The position numbers and the translations under genes are program-made. A DNA stretch of 64,000 nucleotides. Source: Sulfitobacter sp. S223. GTDB taxonomy: Bacteria > Pseudomonadota > Alphaproteobacteria > Rhodobacterales > Rhodobacteraceae. How positions within the stretch are numbered: position 1 is the first letter of the stretch; each line of letters begins with the position of its first letter. The DNA is taken from contig NZ_CP083561.1 in NCBI RefSeq assembly GCF_025143825.1, positions 58,749 to 122,748 of the forward strand, written 5' to 3'. Shown here piece after piece: positions 22,101 to 33,027 of the stretch. The notes beneath the pieces are model-generated. The model was given only the letters and a program-made list of their open reading frames with translations. It searched no databases and was not told where the DNA came from.

Positions 22101-25100
22101 ATTCTGGTCATCGATAACCGGATCGAAGATCCAATCCTTTGTCATGATGCGTCCACGCAAGGTGTCTTCAGTGTCGGTCAAAGTGCCACCTGTACTGCGA
22201 TCTATCTGATCACACAGGATGATCTGAACGCGGGTTTTGTCACCAACGAGGCGATTGCGCAGACTGTTTTCGCCCCCGGAACAGATAACGAGCTGCCGGT
22301 GAATTCCGTAGCGGTTACCAAAACCGTTGATGCGGATGCGATGCCGGAACTCAGCCTTGGAAAAGTGATTGTTGCCCCACTGGGTGACATCGCCGTCGGA
22401 GCAGACGTTACCTACCGCATGACAGCCACGAACACCGGCAACCAAACGCTGTCCGGTGTGGCCATTGCCGATGCGATGCTGCCAGTGCTTACCTGTACGG
22501 TGGACGGCGCGGCCGCTCCGTCGAATGTGGTGCTGCTGCCAAATGCATCCCTGGTGTGCGAAGGCACGTACCGCGTGCAGCAAAGCGATTTTGACAGCCG
22601 CTCATTGGTGAACACGGCCCGAGCGACCGGCCAGACCCCGCAGGGTGCCACCGAAGGTGCCGAGGCTCAGGTGGCAGCGCCACTTGCGGACGCGGATCCG
22701 CTGCTAGAAGTCGAAAAGACACTTGTGCCGCAACCTGTCGAAGGCCAGCCTGCCTTTACCGCTGCCGGGCAGTTGATCCAGTTCCGCCTGAGTGCGCGCA
22801 ACACTGGCAACGTCACGCTGAACAACGTCGAAGTGTCTGACGTGCGTACAACGTCTCCGTCCAGTTGTGATCTTGGTACGCTTGCGCCTGATCAGGCTAA
22901 CGGCAGCTGTGTGGTATCCTATTTGACCACGCAGGAAGATGTGGACGCGGTGAACGCAGGGCAGGTGCCGTTTGGCGGTTTCCTGAACGTGGCGAATGGT
23001 ACGGCTGTTGCAGCCACGCCGGACGCGCCCGAAGTCATCACCGAAGACGAATTGTTCGTGCGCGGACCTGACCACGCGCCTGCCTTCAGCATCGTGAAAA
23101 CCTCTGATGTGGAGCAGGTGACAGCGGCTGATCAGATCATCACTTATACCTATACGGTGACAAACAGCGGTAACATCACGTTGACGGCACAGCCGATGGT
23201 AACGGATGACCGGATTGCAAATGTTTCTTGTGCGCCTGTTCCCTCCGGTGGTCTTGCCCCCGGCGGAAGCCTGCTGTGTCAGGCACCCTATACGGTGACG
23301 CAAGAAGACATGAACGCAGGGTCGATCACCAACATCGCGCGCGCTTTCTCTGCCGAGGTTCCGCTGCCCGCAACGCCGGGTCCGGAGACTGCGACACTGA
23401 CAGTGCCCGCGATTGCCAATCCGCAGATCTTGCTGGAGAAAACCGCCGACCTGACAACCAATGTCGCGGTAGACCAGGAGATCACTTATACTTACACCGT
23501 CACCAACACCGGCAACCTCACGCTGAGCGATGTCACGGTCGCGGATGCACATACGTCCGCTTCCGGCACCAATGCGTTGCCAGTGGGCGAAGACAGCCTG
23601 CGTACGGATGCCACCCCTGCGAATGACAGCAGCGACAGCGTTGACGATAACGGTGTCTGGAGCGTTCTTGCCCCCGGCGATGTCGCCACCTTCAGCGCGC
23701 GTTATACCGTCACGCAGGCTGATGTGGATAACCAGACCTTGCTGCGCAACACCGCAACGGTCACAGCCACCAGCCCCGACGGGAATTCACCTTCCTTCAG
23801 CGACACGGTTGAGATCACGCCAGAGGTCAATGCGCCGGCACTCACGGCCCTGAAAACCGTGGACGAAAGCGGATTGTCCGATCCACCAATGTCCGGCGAC
23901 GTGCTGATCTATTCGATCAGCGTGACCAACAGCGGCAACCAGACACTGCGCAACATCAGCTTGATTGATGCCTTGCGTCGTGTGGACGGCACAACGGTCA
24001 GCCCTGCACCGCAGCCACAATTTGTGGGCGGTGACGTTGGCCAGATCGGTCTGATGGAAGTCGGCGAAGTCTGGACCTACACGGCCGAATACACGCTGTC
24101 GCAGGAAGACATTGATGCAGGCGGGGTGAACAATCAGGTCACCGCACGCGGCGTGTCACCTGACGCATCCCTTGTGCTGGATGCCTCTGATGACGGGGTG
24201 CCTGCGAATGGTGACGATAACCCGACACCGACGCTTATTCCGGCGCGCCCCGGTATCGAAGGTCGTAAATCGATTGTTTCAGGTACGCCGGAAGTCGGCA
24301 GTGCAATCGGGTTCGAGATTACGATCCTGAACACCGGCAACGTAACCCTGAGCAATGTGGGTGTGGTGAGCGATACGCTGACCCGCGCCGATGGCGAAGC
24401 CTTGGCACTGGACGCGCAACCGCTCTTTACGGGCGCATCGGCTGGTTCTGGTGTCGGAGTCCTGAAACCGGGTGAAACTGCGACTTATCGCGCGTTCTAT
24501 ACGCTGGTGCAGGCCGACATTGATGCAGGCGGCATTGAAAACACTGCCCGCGTGGCAGGCACGCCGCCTGTCGGGTCGCCATTGAGCGATATTACTGCCG
24601 ATGCCGACGATGCAGACGGTAATACTGTGGATGACCCGACCGTCCTGAACGTGCCGGCAGAACCTGCGCTGACGCTGGTCAAGCAATTGGGAGAAGACGC
24701 GCCTGCCAGCTATGATAGCGTGGGCCAACTGCTGCCTTACACCTTCGAAGTCACCAACAGCGGTAACATTACCTTTGCAGGACCAGTAAGCATTTCTGAT
24801 CCGTTGATCACAGACGCGGGCGGTGAAATCACCTGTGCCGCAGTGCCAGAGGGCGGTCTTGCGCCGCTTGCCTCGCTGATCTGTACCGGAACCTATGCCG
24901 TCACACAGTCCGACATTGATGCGGGCCAGATCGACAACGCCGCAACTGCAAGTTCGAATGACACGGTGTCCGAAGAGGCGATCGCAACCATTCTGGCGCA
25001 GCAGACACCTGCGCTGACGTTGGACAAGACAGCTGATCCGATCGACGCTATTGATTTCGTCACGGGTGCTGTCGCGGTCTATACCTATACGACGACCAAC

Positions 25101-28100
25101 ACGGGCAACACGACCATCACCGCGCCGATAACGGTAACCGATAACCTTATTCCGGCTTCCGCGATTACCTGTGCGGCCTTCCCCGAAGACGGGCTTGCCC
25201 CCGGCGGGACCTATGTCTGCCAAGGTGAATACATCGTGACGGCGACGGATGTTGATTTGGGAAGTGTGACCAACCTTGCCAGCGCCAGCGATGGTACGAC
25301 CACATCGCCGCTTGCCTCCGAGACGATCCCGGAGCAGGGCGTTCCTGCGCTGAGCATTGTGAAATCCGCCACCGAAAGCGCCGAGTTCTCTGAAGTGGGC
25401 GATCCGCTGGAATACAACTTTGCTGTGACCAACTCTGGTACGCGGGCCTTCGCTTCTCCTGTCGTTGTCACCGATGTGCTGTTTGGTGACGTGACCTGTT
25501 ACACGCCATCGACGGCTGATCCCGATCTGCGCGCAGGTGAGACAGTGACATGTGGCGGTATCTACAACGTGACGCAATCCGATCTGGATCGCGGGCAGGT
25601 CTTTAACGAAGCCTATGCACAAACCCTTTTCGGTACTGATGACACGCCAGTGACGTCGCCACCTTCCAGCGTGACGGTCGGCGCTGATATCGCGCCCGAC
25701 GTGACGCTGACAAAAACACCCTCGACAACCGAGCTGACAGAAGCCGGGCAGCAGGTGACATATACGCTTGTTGCCGAGAACACGGGTAACCAGACGCTGC
25801 GCGGTGTTACCGTGCGTGACCCGCTGTTGACCGGTTTCACCTGTACGCAGGACGAGCTGTTGCGCGGCGCGACGCTTGAATGTTCCGGCATTTACACCGT
25901 GACCCAAGCAGACGTGGATGCCGGCAGCCTGAGTAACACCGCAACCGTGCGCGGCATCAGCCCGCTGGGTGACGCGGTAGACGCAGAAACCACTGTGGTA
26001 ATCGACATTGCAGCGACCCCTGCTGTGAACCTGATCAAAACAGCGACCCCGACGCCATTCGGTGAGGTTGGCAGCACGTTGACCTATCTGTTCGAAGTGC
26101 AGAACACAGGTAACGTGACGCTGACCAATTTGGTTATCAGCGATGTGCTGGACGATACCTATAGCTGTGAAATCCCGCGCATTGCGCCGGGGACCAGCAA
26201 CCTTACCTGTGCCATGCCTTATGTGGTCACGCAGGCGGACGTTGATGCCGGCGAAATCGAGAATACCGCGAGCCTGACAGGCGATGGCCCGGCTGGCCTG
26301 ACAGTATCTGATGATGTGATCGTCACAACACCCGGACCAGAGCGCCTTGGTAGCCTTGAAGCAACCAAGACTGTGGCACCGGCGGCGAGCGTGCTGGGTG
26401 CACCTGTCCGGTATACTCTGACAGTAGAAAACACCGGTAACGTAAGCCTGCGCAATGTCGTTGTGATCGACACGATGACCAATCTTGACGGGTCAGCTAT
26501 CGCGCTGGATGCGCCGTTTGCGCTGCAATCTGTCAGCGATACCAACGGTGATGGTGTTCTGGATGTGGATGAGGCGTGGATTTATACTGCCACCCGCACT
26601 TTGCGCCAAAGCGATCTGAACAGCGGTGGTTTGCTGAACCAGGTACGAGTCGACGCGCGCGATCCGGTGAATACGGCGGTCAGTGATGTGTCTGACGATG
26701 GCATCGATGGCGATGGTGAGACGACGGAAGACGTGACAGAATTCCGCGCGGCGACCACAGCCGAACTTTATGTGGTAAAAACCGTCATCACGCCTGCGAC
26801 GCAAGTGGGTGAGATGGTGATATTCGAAGTGGTCGCCGAAAACACCGGCAATCAGGATATCAGCGACCTCACGGCATCCGATACCATGACCCGCGTTGAC
26901 GGTAGCCCTGTGCCCGCAGAGATCATTCCGCAGTCGGTACCAACGGTGTTGTCACCGGGTCAAACCGCCGTTTGGCGTGTAACCCATGTGCTGACGCAAG
27001 CCGACATTGACGCGGGCGGTCTGTCCAACAGCGCACTGGTAAGCGGGCTGGATGTGCTTGGTGATCCGTTGTCGGCCTTGTCGAACGACGGGATCGACAC
27101 GGACGGCAACCTAACCGACGACCCGACAGTGATGCCAATCGATCTGGTGCCGTCATTCGAAGTGATCAAAGTCGCAGGCGAAAATGTTGGGACGCAAGCA
27201 GGGGAGGCGGTGGATTACATTGTCACGGCCTTCAACAACGGCAACGTCACCCTAAGCGGACTGAGCCTTACTGATAGTCTGACGGATCTGGACGGAGAAA
27301 ATCCGCGGAGCCTGCCGCTGGTCTTTGCTGGCAACGATGGCGATCCCGCGTCGCCTGCCGGGACAATCGCACCGGGTGAGACTGCCACCTACACGGCCAG
27401 CGTCGAACTGATCCAGTCCGATCTTGATGCAGGGGGGCTGACCAACACGGTGGCCGCTACAGCTTTGACGCCGACAGGCGCAAGCCTTCTGGATATCTCG
27501 GATGATGATGGTGAAGGGCTGGATGATCCGACGGTTGTGCGGATCGAGGGACTGCCTTCGTTCGATATCTTGAAAACGGTTGGCACGAACGAGCTCCTGT
27601 TCCCGACTGTTGAGCGTGCGACCTTTACGATCACCGTGACCAACACAGGCAACATCACCCAATCGGGCGTTCAGGTGCGCGATGATCTGGTATCCTTCTT
27701 GTCACCGGCCATATTGCTGGGCGATACCTATCCGCCACAGGTAACCATTGCGGGCTTTGATGGCGGCAGCGCCAACGCGGGCTACGATGGCAGCGCCGAT
27801 ACTGCGCTGATCGCCGGTGATGCCACGCTGGAACCCGGTGCAACGGGCACCATCACACTGGTTGCAGTCTATGGCACGTCCACTGGTCAACCCGGTTCAC
27901 CAAATACGGCGTCTGTTGTCTCTACCCAGTTGGGTGAACCGACAGAGGGCGAAGTTGTTGTCCAGACCACCGACCAGGATGGTGACGGCATTCCCGACTA
28001 TCTGGAATCCCCGACAGCCGACCGTGACGGTGACGGTATTCCGGACCGCTTTGACTATGACCCCACCGGCACATTCTATTGTGAGGACGACGGGCGCATT

Positions 28101-29537
28101 TTCTCTGGCGGCCAGATCTCGGTCTCGGGCGGCGGTGTGACGCAAACAGGGGTAGGGACCACGGGCCCGATCACAATCGTAAGGGACGGCGCGGACGGGA
28201 ATTTCCAATTCTTCGTGACGGCTGCCGGCACCTATACGCTTGGCCTTGATTATCCGACGCAAACCCAGCCTTCGACAGCACGGACCACCAGTGGCAATGT
28301 GGATGCGGGCCGCTATGCGCCTGCCAATCCGGGTGTTATCGGATCGCTTCCTGCGGGTGAAACCAATCTGCTGACCGATGCCAGCGCGGAGGCGAATCCG
28401 TTCTACACCAGCTTCACCATTGAGGCGGGCGATCCGATGCTGATCGGGAATAACATCCCGCTGACGGCATGTGGCGCGGTGACAGAAGTTGTTGCAACCA
28501 AAACCGCAGACCGCCGCACGGCTGTCTTCGGGGAGACGATCAACTATACGCTGAGCTTCGCCAATAACTCGGGACGGGACATTCCGAATGCGCGGATCGT
28601 CGATCAGCTGCCTTCGGGTCTGCTGTACACGCCCGGTTCGGCGCGGGTGAACGGCACGCAGGTTGAGCCTGTCTCAACCGGTCGCCGTCTGGAATGGCGC
28701 AATGATCTGGCAACAAGTGCCACGACGGTTGTGACCTTTGCGGTTCGCGTGGCCCGCACGGGTGAGTTCGGCGAACGGGTAAACCGTACATACCTTGAAG
28801 ACCGCTTTGGCCGGACTTTGTCCAACATTGCTGAAGCAGCGGTGCGCATTGATCCTGAACACGTCTTCGACTGTTCTGATGTGATCGGGCGCGTGTTTGA
28901 TGACCGCAACGGCAACGGCTATCAGGACGGGCCGGGCACATTGCCCGAACCGATCATTGATGACAGCTATGTCGGTAACGGCAAATTCGGCAAACTGGAT
29001 CGCACGCCCGCGCGCCGCGACCAGTCAGAACCGGGCCTGCCGGGGGTTCGTTTGGTGACGCCGGACGGGATCAAGATTACGACAGACGAACATGGTCGCT
29101 ATTCATTGCCTTGTGCGGCCCTGCCGCGTGACATTGGTAGCAACTTCATGCTCAAGCTTGATACGCGCACTTTGCCGACAGGCTATACTGTCACGACGGA
29201 AAACCCCCGCGTGGTGCGCCTGACAGCCGGTAAATTCGCCAAGCTGAACTTTGGTGCGCGTCTGGGTAATGTTGTCGACATTGACCTGACAGCGGCTGCA
29301 TTCGAAAGCGGAGGCAGCGCGCCCAAGGCGGGTCTGTCCGGGGCGATTGACGGGTTGATCGGGCAAATTGCCAAGAAACCTTCGATGCTTCAGATGACCT
29401 ATGTGCTGGGCCGGAACGAGCCGCCGGAAATGGGCCGCGCGCGTCTGCGCGAGATGGAAAAACTTATCCGCAAGAAATGGCGCGGTAAGGGTAGGTACAA
29501 GCTTGTGATCGAAAAAACTGTGACGAAAACGAAATGA
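10110..29537 (+). CDS. Giant exported DUF11-repeat protein (6475 residues)
   Basis: A single uninterrupted 19.4 kb gene. ATG 10110 was chosen because it begins a Sec signal peptide ([20 protein letters not shown], then TPFTT); 42 in-frame codons upstream are not signal-like. Layout: signal peptide (1 to about 29); a unique N-terminal beta-rich domain (about 30-230); 46 successive DUF11-type modules averaging about 124 residues, each opening with a hydrophobic-x-K-x motif and containing VTNTGN-like and VTQxDxDxGxxxN-like signatures (about 234-5950); two DxDGDGIPD calcium-type repeats (about 5955-5987); a short beta domain with Cys; a 47th module; an SdrD-B-like domain with [17 protein letters not shown]; and a basic tail ending KTVTKTK. 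No RTX, autotransporter, LPXTG or T9SS signal was seen. Probable role: very long surface or matrix stalk/adhesin. It is followed after 10 nt by a beta-barrel gene. Confidence 0.9.
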   Translation: MLRNQILTRLLSVFLGIMLSFGMVLRAEATPFTTAVPGTSLTLPAEYPEAGGVAFVLVGVNGNVYYQFSNPTGAFVGFQSTGEPAAFRGNPFTINNPIQLDCGFSACTDYFGGALANVYIRFSAYDGDTQVNGFDQNDITLRLNGFTVGNWSNVTTDITNADGTISYGQVQGFGNNTFNTGWFSTTNSALLSNILTTNQTTTQVFDRDPNDNYWDFTLGGTLTNPNIVTVAPGYTLEKTADPTSYSFVGQEIEFSYKVTNIGSVPIRQLAVVDDKISSVECLDRVILDVERNAPNPDFAVCTGTYTVTQEDIDTQSVTNVASATGVPDFGRLGTLSDSVTITGPAAMPDLVVEKTSTLSSFGNAGTTVPYSFNIRNDSNVTLSNFTVTDSLIPSLVCNVPDLAPTESFICAGSYTVLQSDVDDYAANPANLLSNTVTVSADTPRDGRVTETDTLDLPGPVANVSLELTKTALTADYDAVGEVLSYQLVIVNNSNVSFPAAPTVTDPDADTLSCPAGPVPPGNSVTCTATHVVVQEDINQGEFVNTASATITVGGSTDTDSDTATVPAVRTIGLTLDKQLDPASPSQFTTTGTALEYDYILTNTGNVDLLAPEVTDDLVAVTCTETVISPQTSITCQSAVYSTKQNELSTGGVTNTATATATIAGPDGGTTTSNTDSVFVPAVQLPAISLTKTAPTVTAAEFEVGDIITYTFEVTNTGNVRLANNTGVSEITITDDKIGTFSCFATPFQPGQTQSCTADYIITPTDAAAGVVVNTATAFAGPIASNQVSAQVSPDFNPEVSLTKVADTASVNALNNTISYTFTVTNTGDRVLRNPEELVTIDDALLSSPATCVQPPVLPVGGTFQCTGTRNGVTQAELDAGQVVNTATASFPYENNGVTTIITSDAATATVPVVANPLVELDKQGPAVFNAVTQELSYTFVVSNPGNVTLRTATVTDPLIPSLSCTLTDIAPGDSDSCTATYAVQQLDVDLETIPNTATVSAQPAQGAQQSFSDTSTATLLAGAGTKTATIDKQADRTEFTTVGEQITYTFEVENTGTQTLTNLTVTDSLDGAYTCSIASLAPTGIDRTCSYVHTVTQDDIDAGEVLNTATLSSADFADETDNARVVGPDRIASYTFLKSAPSAFTAAGQSVDFLFTVENTGTVTLTNITITDPFFGTPVNCSIPELAPGAIDRTCTATYVTMQEDVNTGQITNTAGITVDAPAGVGDPADQTSTAVVQAPAEQASVVVTKAFDDGVYTAVSDSEVYTFSVTNTGNVTLTNLVLNDPDLGFTCSLDDLEPNTSTSTCSVADGGGALTATKTFDQNNVDLGSYTNTVEVTGQSSVQGTPVSDAATVTVAGPEQLPALEIEKTTTTANFDALGQTLSYSYRVYNRGNITLTAPITVSDDQITSVSCPALPPAGLAIDDFIDCTATATVTQPMLNAGLITNVATASITQPVIPQALNDPTSVTATSPSDSVTIFAVQEPELRIDKRVKSGSSASYSAVNDVVTFEYVVTNIGNVTLLNQITVTDDKITTVNCGTPPLVPGGVVICEQDYLADQVALDDGFVTNTATADTTFVDDDGLTIPVASPSDSVTINAVQTIALEVEKTYTGTDRVGVFDVPQELYYSVVLTNTGNVTIDGPIVFDDSLVDFPSGFSCPVLPNNELLPQQTYSCTTTHNVTVDDLALGAATNVVTATGQFNGNPVTSPSDDAIYPEDADPALSLVKEALAATGTPVDGTVALDSLTDVVSYRYSVTNTGNVGLVEEITIVDDTIAGPLVCKTAATVPAEALSTTETIICEFDYTLTQADLDRGFVTNNATAQTIFGSTNVVSPNADETVTVAEDPSLTVLKEMITPVGTGAILGQSLEYRLTATNDGNQTLSGVSLSDPLVPDLTCVVLPANTAAPSNVVLLPTEALQCSGFYEVTQANVDAQSLVNTATATGTDPQGITIDGTDDHALTLVPPIVEMVVTKTTDRPVGPETDFSAVGQKVTFTVAVENTGNITLQTATVTDSRLVVPTSCTIGPIAPLATDATCTFEYTVTQADIDAINTDSGETFGGFTNVASVTATPNNAALDPITREDDVFVRGPDREPGMILSKLADKSLIDTYDEVVTYTYTVANVGNVTLTETPQIVDDKIGTFSCEPFPVGGIAPLDEYSCTQTYNVTQEDLDSGAVTNVATVSSSQVEPSPDHTATLTIDATRTPLLTVAKTASPAAAIAVGEDVTYEYLVTNTGNVTLADVTVDDQHTSAAGTVTLPMDGETLTADVNETGTSTDSAAAGVWSTLAPGDAVTFTATYTVTQADIDQQFTLTNIATVTGTGPDDSGIATQQDDAAVTTAAKEPAIVVTKTADETNITTPAVVGQQVPFTVTVANTGNQTLLAPELTDTLTDISGNPLALTVPMALDPANSGDTNTNGLLDIGETWNYIGRFDVTQESIDAGGIRNAVDVTAEDPQGVDTIGDAVTGDVILNGIPKIAVVKTAVTDDGGDGVLDVDDTITYTYTISNTGLLDVLDVAVTETDFGGAGVTPVPAYSTGGTDLGGDPAVLDLPVGAGVITFTATYALTQEDLDAGEVSNQATATGASPAGVPTSDVSDDDSAADDANDPTVTPLDRAGELTVEKRVGVTVLSDPPALGDTINFVIEVTNTGNQSLTAPVLSDTLTDADGGPLALTVVPQFDAGDANGNNTLDVGETWTYLASYDLTQPALDAGGISNSVTATAADTDGNPVADVSDDDAGATDADGDNDLANDPTLLTIEEAPALVVEKRADVSALSDPPLLDEVVSFTIEVINSGNQTLGAPVLADTILDANGDPLALSTVPTFDAGDDNNDGLLDVGETWTYLATYALTTPALDAGSLSNSVTATATDPDGNPVTDVSDDDAGATDADGDNDPANDPTLVALTGAPALVVEKRLDVSAVSNPAVVGEVVTFSILVDNTGNQTLNTVVLTDTLVDSNGDALALTSGPDLVAASDANGDGALDTDEIWEYTASFELNQQAIDAGGVANSVLVEAKDPFGNDLFDVSDDDAGATDANGDNDPGNDPTATVFGTDPDLAVLKTSVVNTGADGRADVSDTITYTYTISNEGNQTLYDVAVTETGFAGTGMPPVPTYASGGVAIGGDAAVMDLPVGTGTVVFTATYILTQDDIDAGEVVNQATASANDPAGNSVSDESDPADTAGDEPTTTLIEREPALQTVKRAFPLLSTPVQVGDVINYTITLANTGNVTLTSPTMTDTLTGANNVALDLTSGPTYDDGDLDNDGRLDVGETWIYIAQFVIDQVAIDAGGVANTAVGSATDPENNSVSDISDDTNDNPADSDPTETPLAGAPAIGLVKASVLDLGTDGVATVGDIITYTYTLTNLGNVSVLDPVLSETTFSGTGTAPVPTLQSGGSVIGGTTAPDLAVGTVPMVYTATYALTQQDIDAGEISNEALATGDLPGGGTVSDASDEATPGEDDNDPTLTSIPAAPGLDVVKQADLSALQTPVQVGDQIAFVITVANTGNVTLDNVGLTDTFTRRDGTPLTLSTSLTGGDGGTAGALEVGETWEFRGTHSLTQEDIDAGGVRNTAVVETTDPDGLPVNDTSDDGNDADGNTEDDPTEVNLQGVPEIDLLKQVGAGAVLPFTTLNQVVPFEFVVTNTGNMTITAPITVSDPLIDAQGLGGIDCPAPPLAPQASLTCTGNYTITQDDLDFGTFENIATANVNQPLLPVVPGDPTSVVASSDPSSVEITAAQEPELITTKAIASTSAGSFSEVGDQITYIFTVTNSGNVTLAGPVTIDDDQIGAGLACAAGPLAPQQTVSCSHVWTAEQEDLNRGFVTNEATSEAIFDGAPVTSDPVTATAPAVQTIELSMEKNLLSASPDLFDVGTLLSYEFVVTNTGNVTIDGPLVVNDSLAVDASCPALQGGVLLPAASVTCSGSYTLTVEDLELGATNNTASVSGTFDGAPVTSPSDSAIYPVDAIPALGITKESVPSDITFAAVNDPITYTYTVLNDSKVGLNEDILVIDNRIEDPILCHDASTQGVFSVGQSATCTAIYLITQDDLNAGFVTNEAIAQTVFAPGTDNELPVNSVAVTKTVDADAMPELSLGKVIVAPLGDIAVGADVTYRMTATNTGNQTLSGVAIADAMLPVLTCTVDGAAAPSNVVLLPNASLVCEGTYRVQQSDFDSRSLVNTARATGQTPQGATEGAEAQVAAPLADADPLLEVEKTLVPQPVEGQPAFTAAGQLIQFRLSARNTGNVTLNNVEVSDVRTTSPSSCDLGTLAPDQANGSCVVSYLTTQEDVDAVNAGQVPFGGFLNVANGTAVAATPDAPEVITEDELFVRGPDHAPAFSIVKTSDVEQVTAADQIITYTYTVTNSGNITLTAQPMVTDDRIANVSCAPVPSGGLAPGGSLLCQAPYTVTQEDMNAGSITNIARAFSAEVPLPATPGPETATLTVPAIANPQILLEKTADLTTNVAVDQEITYTYTVTNTGNLTLSDVTVADAHTSASGTNALPVGEDSLRTDATPANDSSDSVDDNGVWSVLAPGDVATFSARYTVTQADVDNQTLLRNTATVTATSPDGNSPSFSDTVEITPEVNAPALTALKTVDESGLSDPPMSGDVLIYSISVTNSGNQTLRNISLIDALRRVDGTTVSPAPQPQFVGGDVGQIGLMEVGEVWTYTAEYTLSQEDIDAGGVNNQVTARGVSPDASLVLDASDDGVPANGDDNPTPTLIPARPGIEGRKSIVSGTPEVGSAIGFEITILNTGNVTLSNVGVVSDTLTRADGEALALDAQPLFTGASAGSGVGVLKPGETATYRAFYTLVQADIDAGGIENTARVAGTPPVGSPLSDITADADDADGNTVDDPTVLNVPAEPALTLVKQLGEDAPASYDSVGQLLPYTFEVTNSGNITFAGPVSISDPLITDAGGEITCAAVPEGGLAPLASLICTGTYAVTQSDIDAGQIDNAATASSNDTVSEEAIATILAQQTPALTLDKTADPIDAIDFVTGAVAVYTYTTTNTGNTTITAPITVTDNLIPASAITCAAFPEDGLAPGGTYVCQGEYIVTATDVDLGSVTNLASASDGTTTSPLASETIPEQGVPALSIVKSATESAEFSEVGDPLEYNFAVTNSGTRAFASPVVVTDVLFGDVTCYTPSTADPDLRAGETVTCGGIYNVTQSDLDRGQVFNEAYAQTLFGTDDTPVTSPPSSVTVGADIAPDVTLTKTPSTTELTEAGQQVTYTLVAENTGNQTLRGVTVRDPLLTGFTCTQDELLRGATLECSGIYTVTQADVDAGSLSNTATVRGISPLGDAVDAETTVVIDIAATPAVNLIKTATPTPFGEVGSTLTYLFEVQNTGNVTLTNLVISDVLDDTYSCEIPRIAPGTSNLTCAMPYVVTQADVDAGEIENTASLTGDGPAGLTVSDDVIVTTPGPERLGSLEATKTVAPAASVLGAPVRYTLTVENTGNVSLRNVVVIDTMTNLDGSAIALDAPFALQSVSDTNGDGVLDVDEAWIYTATRTLRQSDLNSGGLLNQVRVDARDPVNTAVSDVSDDGIDGDGETTEDVTEFRAATTAELYVVKTVITPATQVGEMVIFEVVAENTGNQDISDLTASDTMTRVDGSPVPAEIIPQSVPTVLSPGQTAVWRVTHVLTQADIDAGGLSNSALVSGLDVLGDPLSALSNDGIDTDGNLTDDPTVMPIDLVPSFEVIKVAGENVGTQAGEAVDYIVTAFNNGNVTLSGLSLTDSLTDLDGENPRSLPLVFAGNDGDPASPAGTIAPGETATYTASVELIQSDLDAGGLTNTVAATALTPTGASLLDISDDDGEGLDDPTVVRIEGLPSFDILKTVGTNELLFPTVERATFTITVTNTGNITQSGVQVRDDLVSFLSPAILLGDTYPPQVTIAGFDGGSANAGYDGSADTALIAGDATLEPGATGTITLVAVYGTSTGQPGSPNTASVVSTQLGEPTEGEVVVQTTDQDGDGIPDYLESPTADRDGDGIPDRFDYDPTGTFYCEDDGRIFSGGQISVSGGGVTQTGVGTTGPITIVRDGADGNFQFFVTAAGTYTLGLDYPTQTQPSTARTTSGNVDAGRYAPANPGVIGSLPAGETNLLTDASAEANPFYTSFTIEAGDPMLIGNNIPLTACGAVTEVVATKTADRRTAVFGETINYTLSFANNSGRDIPNARIVDQLPSGLLYTPGSARVNGTQVEPVSTGRRLEWRNDLATSATTVVTFAVRVARTGEFGERVNRTYLEDRFGRTLSNIAEAAVRIDPEHVFDCSDVIGRVFDDRNGNGYQDGPGTLPEPIIDDSYVGNGKFGKLDRTPARRDQSEPGLPGVRLVTPDGIKITTDEHGRYSLPCAALPRDIGSNFMLKLDTRTLPTGYTVTTENPRVVRLTAGKFAKLNFGARLGNVVDIDLTAAAFESGGSAPKAGLSGAIDGLIGQIAKKPSMLQMTYVLGRNEPPEMGRARLREMEKLIRKKWRGKGRYKLVIEKTVTKTK
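14202..17138 (+). repeat. Eight-module block, copy 1 (modules 11-18)
   Basis: Module order and rare signatures match the block at 20925-23840: APITVSD with NDPTSV in the first, AIYP near the end of the third, APSNVVLLP in the fifth, FGGF and FVRGPD in the sixth, and a Cys-free module with GVWSxLAPGD in the eighth. Length is 2937 nt. Confidence 0.7.
17955..19262 (+). repeat. Three near-identical Cys-free modules (21-23)
   Basis: Three consecutive modules of about 145 residues share the opening LxVEKRxxVxxxSxP and close with a nearly identical acidic connector, [16 protein letters not shown] followed by ANDPT or GNDPT. They are the most similar neighbours in the array and suggest a recent tandem expansion. 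Confidence 0.75.
20925..23840 (+). repeat. Eight-module block, copy 2 (modules 28-35)
   Basis: Same ordered signatures as copy 1, length 2916 nt. Residue identity is moderate, so the duplication is old or has diverged under selection. A partial third register may exist at modules 38-42, where module types resemble the first, second, fourth, fifth and sixth of the block. Confidence 0.7.
27972..28070 (+). repeat. Two DxDGDG calcium-type repeats in the giant protein
   Basis: [13 protein letters not shown] and [15 protein letters not shown], separated by four residues, match thrombospondin type-3-like calcium-binding repeats. They mark the end of the main DUF11 array and could act as a calcium-stiffened hinge before the C-terminal domains. 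Confidence 0.8.
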
Positions 29538-29547
29538 GGAACGGGTA

Positions 29548-32500
29548 ATGATTAAGAAAATGGTATCCCCGCGCCTTGTCGTTTTGACCGGCGTATCGTT
29601 TCTGGCTCTTTCTGCGGCCACCATGGCGCAGGAAGGTTCGGGATTTAGCATCTCTATCGACGGACAGACGGTGTCCGGCGATCCGCGTCTTTCCACAACC
29701 AAAGCACGCGAAGACCGTGCGTTGGAGCGTGCGAAGCTGCGCGTGCAGTTCGACGGGCTGGAAGTAAAGCCGCGCCTGACGGCCCTTGTGACGAATGAGC
29801 GATCTCCGCGCGCGGGTGAGACCCTTCAGGTACAAAGCCAGATGAACTATCCGGCCTATGTCACGCGGGGGGAAATCCGCGTGATTGATCCTGACGCCCG
29901 CGGTGGTGCGCGGGTAGTGGCAAGCACGCCCATCGCGGCCAATGGCAGTGCCAGCTTGCGCCTGCCAGAGGGCGACAACCTGCTGATGACCTACCGCGTC
30001 TATGACGCCAACGGCCGCTTTGATGAAACACGCCCATTGCCTTTGCGTCCTGTCGATGTGGACGAAGAAACCGACATTACTGCACCTCCTCCTGAACTGG
30101 GGGAAGACGCTGGCGGTATCCGCCGCATTCCCGTCTATGGCGGCGCGGTCACGATCAGCGGCACAGACGTGCGTCAAGGCGCTGTCGTCAGCACTCTGGG
30201 CGAGCAAATTCGCCCCGATGCATCCGGTGCCTTTGTGTTGCAGCGTATCCTGCCTGCGGGCGATCAGGCTGTTGCCGTGCGTGTCAGCGGGGCAGGAGAG
30301 AACACCTATATAGAGCGTGATATTCTGATCCCGCGCGCCGAGTGGTTCTATACGGGTATTGTTGACCTGACCTATGGCCGCCGTCTGGAAGGTGGCGTTG
30401 ATGCCGCTGGCGAAGAATATGACAAGACGTTCAGCTATGGCCGCATTGCGGGCTACGCCAAGGGCAAGACGCAGAATGGTTGGGTGCTGACAGGATCTGT
30501 TGATACGGGTGAAGAAGACCTGTCCGACATCTTCCGCAATCTGGATGAAAAAGACCCGCTGAATGTGCTGCTGCGCCTGCAACGCGAGAATGCCTACCCG
30601 ACTTACGGTGATGATAGCACTTATGAAGAAGGCGCCCCGACGGACGGCAAATTCTATCTGCGGGCGGAACGCAACGGCAGCCACATCATGTGGGGCAACT
30701 ACAAAGCATCGGTGCAGGGCGGATATTATCTGCGCAACGAACGCACGCTTTACGGCGCGCAAGGTGTCTACCGCAGCCCGCAAACCACCAGTCGCGGCCA
30801 GTCGCGCGTTTCGGTTGAAGCCTATGCAGCAAGCCCCGACAACTTGCCGGGCCGTGAGAGCTTCCTTGGAACGGGTGGTTCGGTCTACTTCTTGCAGCGG
30901 CAGGATATCTCTGTGGATTCAGAGACGTTGCGGGTTGAACTGCGGGACCGTGATACCGGCCGCGTTGTCGAAACCCGTACCCTTTCAGCCGGACGGGATT
31001 ACCGCATCAACTATCTACAAGGCACAATCATCCTTTCCGAACCGCTTAGCGGATCGGCCAGCACTGGCTCGGTTATCGGGCAGGCGGGTGGTGACTATGA
31101 TGTGCTGCTGGTGGCGAATTATGAATATACACCCGTCGCAGGTGATGTGGACGGCTACAGCTACGGTGGCCGCGTTGAAGGCTGGGTCGGCGACAACGTA
31201 CGCCTTGGCTATACCGGCATCGTTGAGCAGACCGACATTGCTGACCAGACAGCGCAATCCGCTGACCTGCTGTGGGAGCTGACCGAGCGAAGCTTTCTGG
31301 CGCTTGAGTTCGCCCAAACCGAAGGACCGGGTTTTGGCTCGAGCCTGTCCACCGACGGGGGTTTGATTATTCAGAATGACCCTACGGCAGGGATAACAGA
31401 TGGCACGGGAGATGCTTTCGCCGCGCGCGTTCAATTGGATCTTCAAGACGTTGGGTTGAAGATGCCCGGCATGGTGTCAGCCTACTATGAAACCCGCGAT
31501 GCAGGATTCTCGACGCTGGATTATGAAACCCGCGTTGACGAGGAACTGTGGGGCGTGGCCCTTGATCTTGAGGCGAACGAGCGTACCGCGTACCGCTTTT
31601 ACTACGACAGTTTTGAGGATGATGACGGCCGGACAAAGAATGAAGGCGGGGCCGAGATTGCTTACCTGTTGACCGAGCGTGTGAAGCTTGAATTCGGTAT
31701 TGAGCACCTTGAGCAGAATACCCCGTCTGGTGATGCTGACGAAAACGGGCGCCGCACGGATGTGGGTGTGCGCGCCACCGTTGAGCAAAGCGAAGATTTC
31801 ACTTGGTACGTTTTTGGTCAAACGACTGTGGACCGCTCTGGCGGGTTGGAAAAGAATGATCGTCTGGGTGTCGGTATCCGCTACCGTTTCGCAGAGAAGT
31901 GGACGTTCGAGGGCGAACTTTCGGACGGTTCACAAGGGGCAGCTGGTGCGGCACTGTTGACCTATCAGCGCAACGACACCGACAATGTCTATCTTGGCTA
32001 CCGTCTTGATCCCGGGCGTGAATTTTCCGGTACTGATCTGGTGGGCCGTGATGGCGGGCAATATGTAGCCGGTGGCCGCCGCGCAGTGCATGAGGATGTC
32101 GATGTCTACGGAGAGAACACTTATGATCTATTCGGTCGCCACCGTTCGTTGACCAGCACCTATGGTGTGGAATATCGCAGCACCGAACAGCTGACCTTCA
32201 CGGGTAGCTATGAATTTGGTCAGGTCCGTGATGACGTGAACGGCGATCTGGATCGCAAGGCCCTGTCGCTGGGCGCACGTTTCGAGAATGATAAGGGGCT
32301 GTCATGGCGCGCCCGCGCCGAGTTCCGCCGCGACCGTGGTGAAACCTTCGGGTCTGACCGTGACAGCGATGCCTTCCTGTTCGTCAGTTCGGCCCGTTAT
32401 AAAATCAACGAAAACCAGCGCATGGTTTTCTCTTTGGATTATGCGGATACGGATACGGATGATACATCCATCCTGTCGGGCAAATACATTGACGCGCAGG

Positions 32501-32994
32501 TGGGCTATGCCTTCCGTCCGGTCGACAACGACCGTCTGAACATATTGTTCAAATACCGCTTCCTAAAGGACACGATCGGGCAGGAGATCGACAGTTCAAC
32601 CGAGCGTGGACCACGTCAGACCAGCCATGTTCTGTCACTGGATGCCGATTATGACCTGAACCAGCAATGGACGGTGGGCGGTAAAATCGGTGGCCGTTGG
32701 GGGCAGTCTTCTCCGGATGAGACGATCCCGTTGGCTGACAACGATGCCTATCTGGCTGTGGTCAACGCGCGCTATCACCTGACCCACAAGTGGGATCTTC
32801 TGCTTGAAGCGCGATATCTGGATGCGACGGATGCAGGCCTGTCAGAAGTCGGCATTCTTGGCGCGGCGTACCGTCATATCGGGAACAACGTGAAGCTTGG
32901 TGTCGGCTATAACACGGGCCGCTTCTCGGATGATCTGACGGACCTGACCTATGACGACGAAGGCGTGTTCATCAACTTCATCGCCAAGTTCTAA
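29548..32994 (+). CDS. Large predicted outer-membrane beta-barrel protein paired with the giant protein
   Basis: A 1148-residue exported protein: signal peptide at 1 to about 27 (ending SAATMAQEG), then two beta-sandwich segments (about 60-180, and 195-260 with YGGAVTISGTDV and ASGAFVLQRILPAGDQ). A long C-terminal part (about 265-1148) of alternating aromatic/hydrophobic strands follows and ends in FINFIAKF, an outer-membrane barrel-type terminal strand with C-terminal Phe. There is no TonB box or plug, no POTRA and no usher motif that I recognise, so it is neither a clear TonB receptor nor a TpsB or fimbrial usher. The ATG follows GAGGA that overlaps the end of the giant gene, so the two are almost surely one transcript. 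Likely role: outer-membrane anchor or export partner of the giant protein. This is inference from pairing. Confidence 0.8.
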   Translation: MIKKMVSPRLVVLTGVSFLALSAATMAQEGSGFSISIDGQTVSGDPRLSTTKAREDRALERAKLRVQFDGLEVKPRLTALVTNERSPRAGETLQVQSQMNYPAYVTRGEIRVIDPDARGGARVVASTPIAANGSASLRLPEGDNLLMTYRVYDANGRFDETRPLPLRPVDVDEETDITAPPPELGEDAGGIRRIPVYGGAVTISGTDVRQGAVVSTLGEQIRPDASGAFVLQRILPAGDQAVAVRVSGAGENTYIERDILIPRAEWFYTGIVDLTYGRRLEGGVDAAGEEYDKTFSYGRIAGYAKGKTQNGWVLTGSVDTGEEDLSDIFRNLDEKDPLNVLLRLQRENAYPTYGDDSTYEEGAPTDGKFYLRAERNGSHIMWGNYKASVQGGYYLRNERTLYGAQGVYRSPQTTSRGQSRVSVEAYAASPDNLPGRESFLGTGGSVYFLQRQDISVDSETLRVELRDRDTGRVVETRTLSAGRDYRINYLQGTIILSEPLSGSASTGSVIGQAGGDYDVLLVANYEYTPVAGDVDGYSYGGRVEGWVGDNVRLGYTGIVEQTDIADQTAQSADLLWELTERSFLALEFAQTEGPGFGSSLSTDGGLIIQNDPTAGITDGTGDAFAARVQLDLQDVGLKMPGMVSAYYETRDAGFSTLDYETRVDEELWGVALDLEANERTAYRFYYDSFEDDDGRTKNEGGAEIAYLLTERVKLEFGIEHLEQNTPSGDADENGRRTDVGVRATVEQSEDFTWYVFGQTTVDRSGGLEKNDRLGVGIRYRFAEKWTFEGELSDGSQGAAGAALLTYQRNDTDNVYLGYRLDPGREFSGTDLVGRDGGQYVAGGRRAVHEDVDVYGENTYDLFGRHRSLTSTYGVEYRSTEQLTFTGSYEFGQVRDDVNGDLDRKALSLGARFENDKGLSWRARAEFRRDRGETFGSDRDSDAFLFVSSARYKINENQRMVFSLDYADTDTDDTSILSGKYIDAQVGYAFRPVDNDRLNILFKYRFLKDTIGQEIDSSTERGPRQTSHVLSLDADYDLNQQWTVGGKIGGRWGQSSPDETIPLADNDAYLAVVNARYHLTHKWDLLLEARYLDATDAGLSEVGILGAAYRHIGNNVKLGVGYNTGRFSDDLTDLTYDDEGVFINFIAKF

Positions 32995-32996
32995 CC

Positions 32997-33022
32997 GGGC
33001 GGGCAAAATGCGCCCGCCCTTT
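32997..33022. terminator. Strong hairpin between convergent genes
   Basis: Perfect 8-bp arms GGGCGGGC (32997-33004) and GCCCGCCC (33012-33019) around a 7-nt loop, followed by TTT. It lies just after the barrel gene and before the stop of the convergent dehydrogenase, so it probably ends transcription of the giant-gene operon. The T run is short. Confidence 0.7.
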
Positions 33023-33027
33023 ACCAC

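Larger units (their letters stand above)
10809..27971 (+). repeat. Array of 46 DUF11-type modules within the giant gene
   Basis: Counted by eye from the module-opening motif (for example LTVEKR, IVVTKT, LSLVKE) followed 20-30 residues later by a YxxxVxNTGN-like strand. Average period is about 373 nt. Modules 1-17 (10809-16721), 28-34 (20925-23426) and 38-42 (24669-26354) each carry one Cys pair flanking a Pro/Gly-rich loop. Modules 18-27 (16722-20924), 35-37 (23427-24668) and 43-46 (26355 to about 27971) have no Cys; most of these have DxDG-type or DDxxDxD-rich connectors. Confidence 0.8.

Noticed and set aside
16746..25907. Several very long minus-strand reading frames (300-540 codons) opposite the giant gene
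   Set aside because: They mirror the codon bias and repeats of the plus-strand gene, have no family motifs, and overlap a clearly coding frame throughout.
10809..27971. CRISPR array or DNA satellite in the highly repetitive stretch
   Set aside because: The repeats are about 373 nt, diverged at DNA level and keep one reading frame; they are protein modules.
29548..32994. TonB-dependent receptor or TpsB identity for the barrel protein
   Set aside because: No TonB box, plug domain or POTRA signature was visible in the N-terminal 260 residues.
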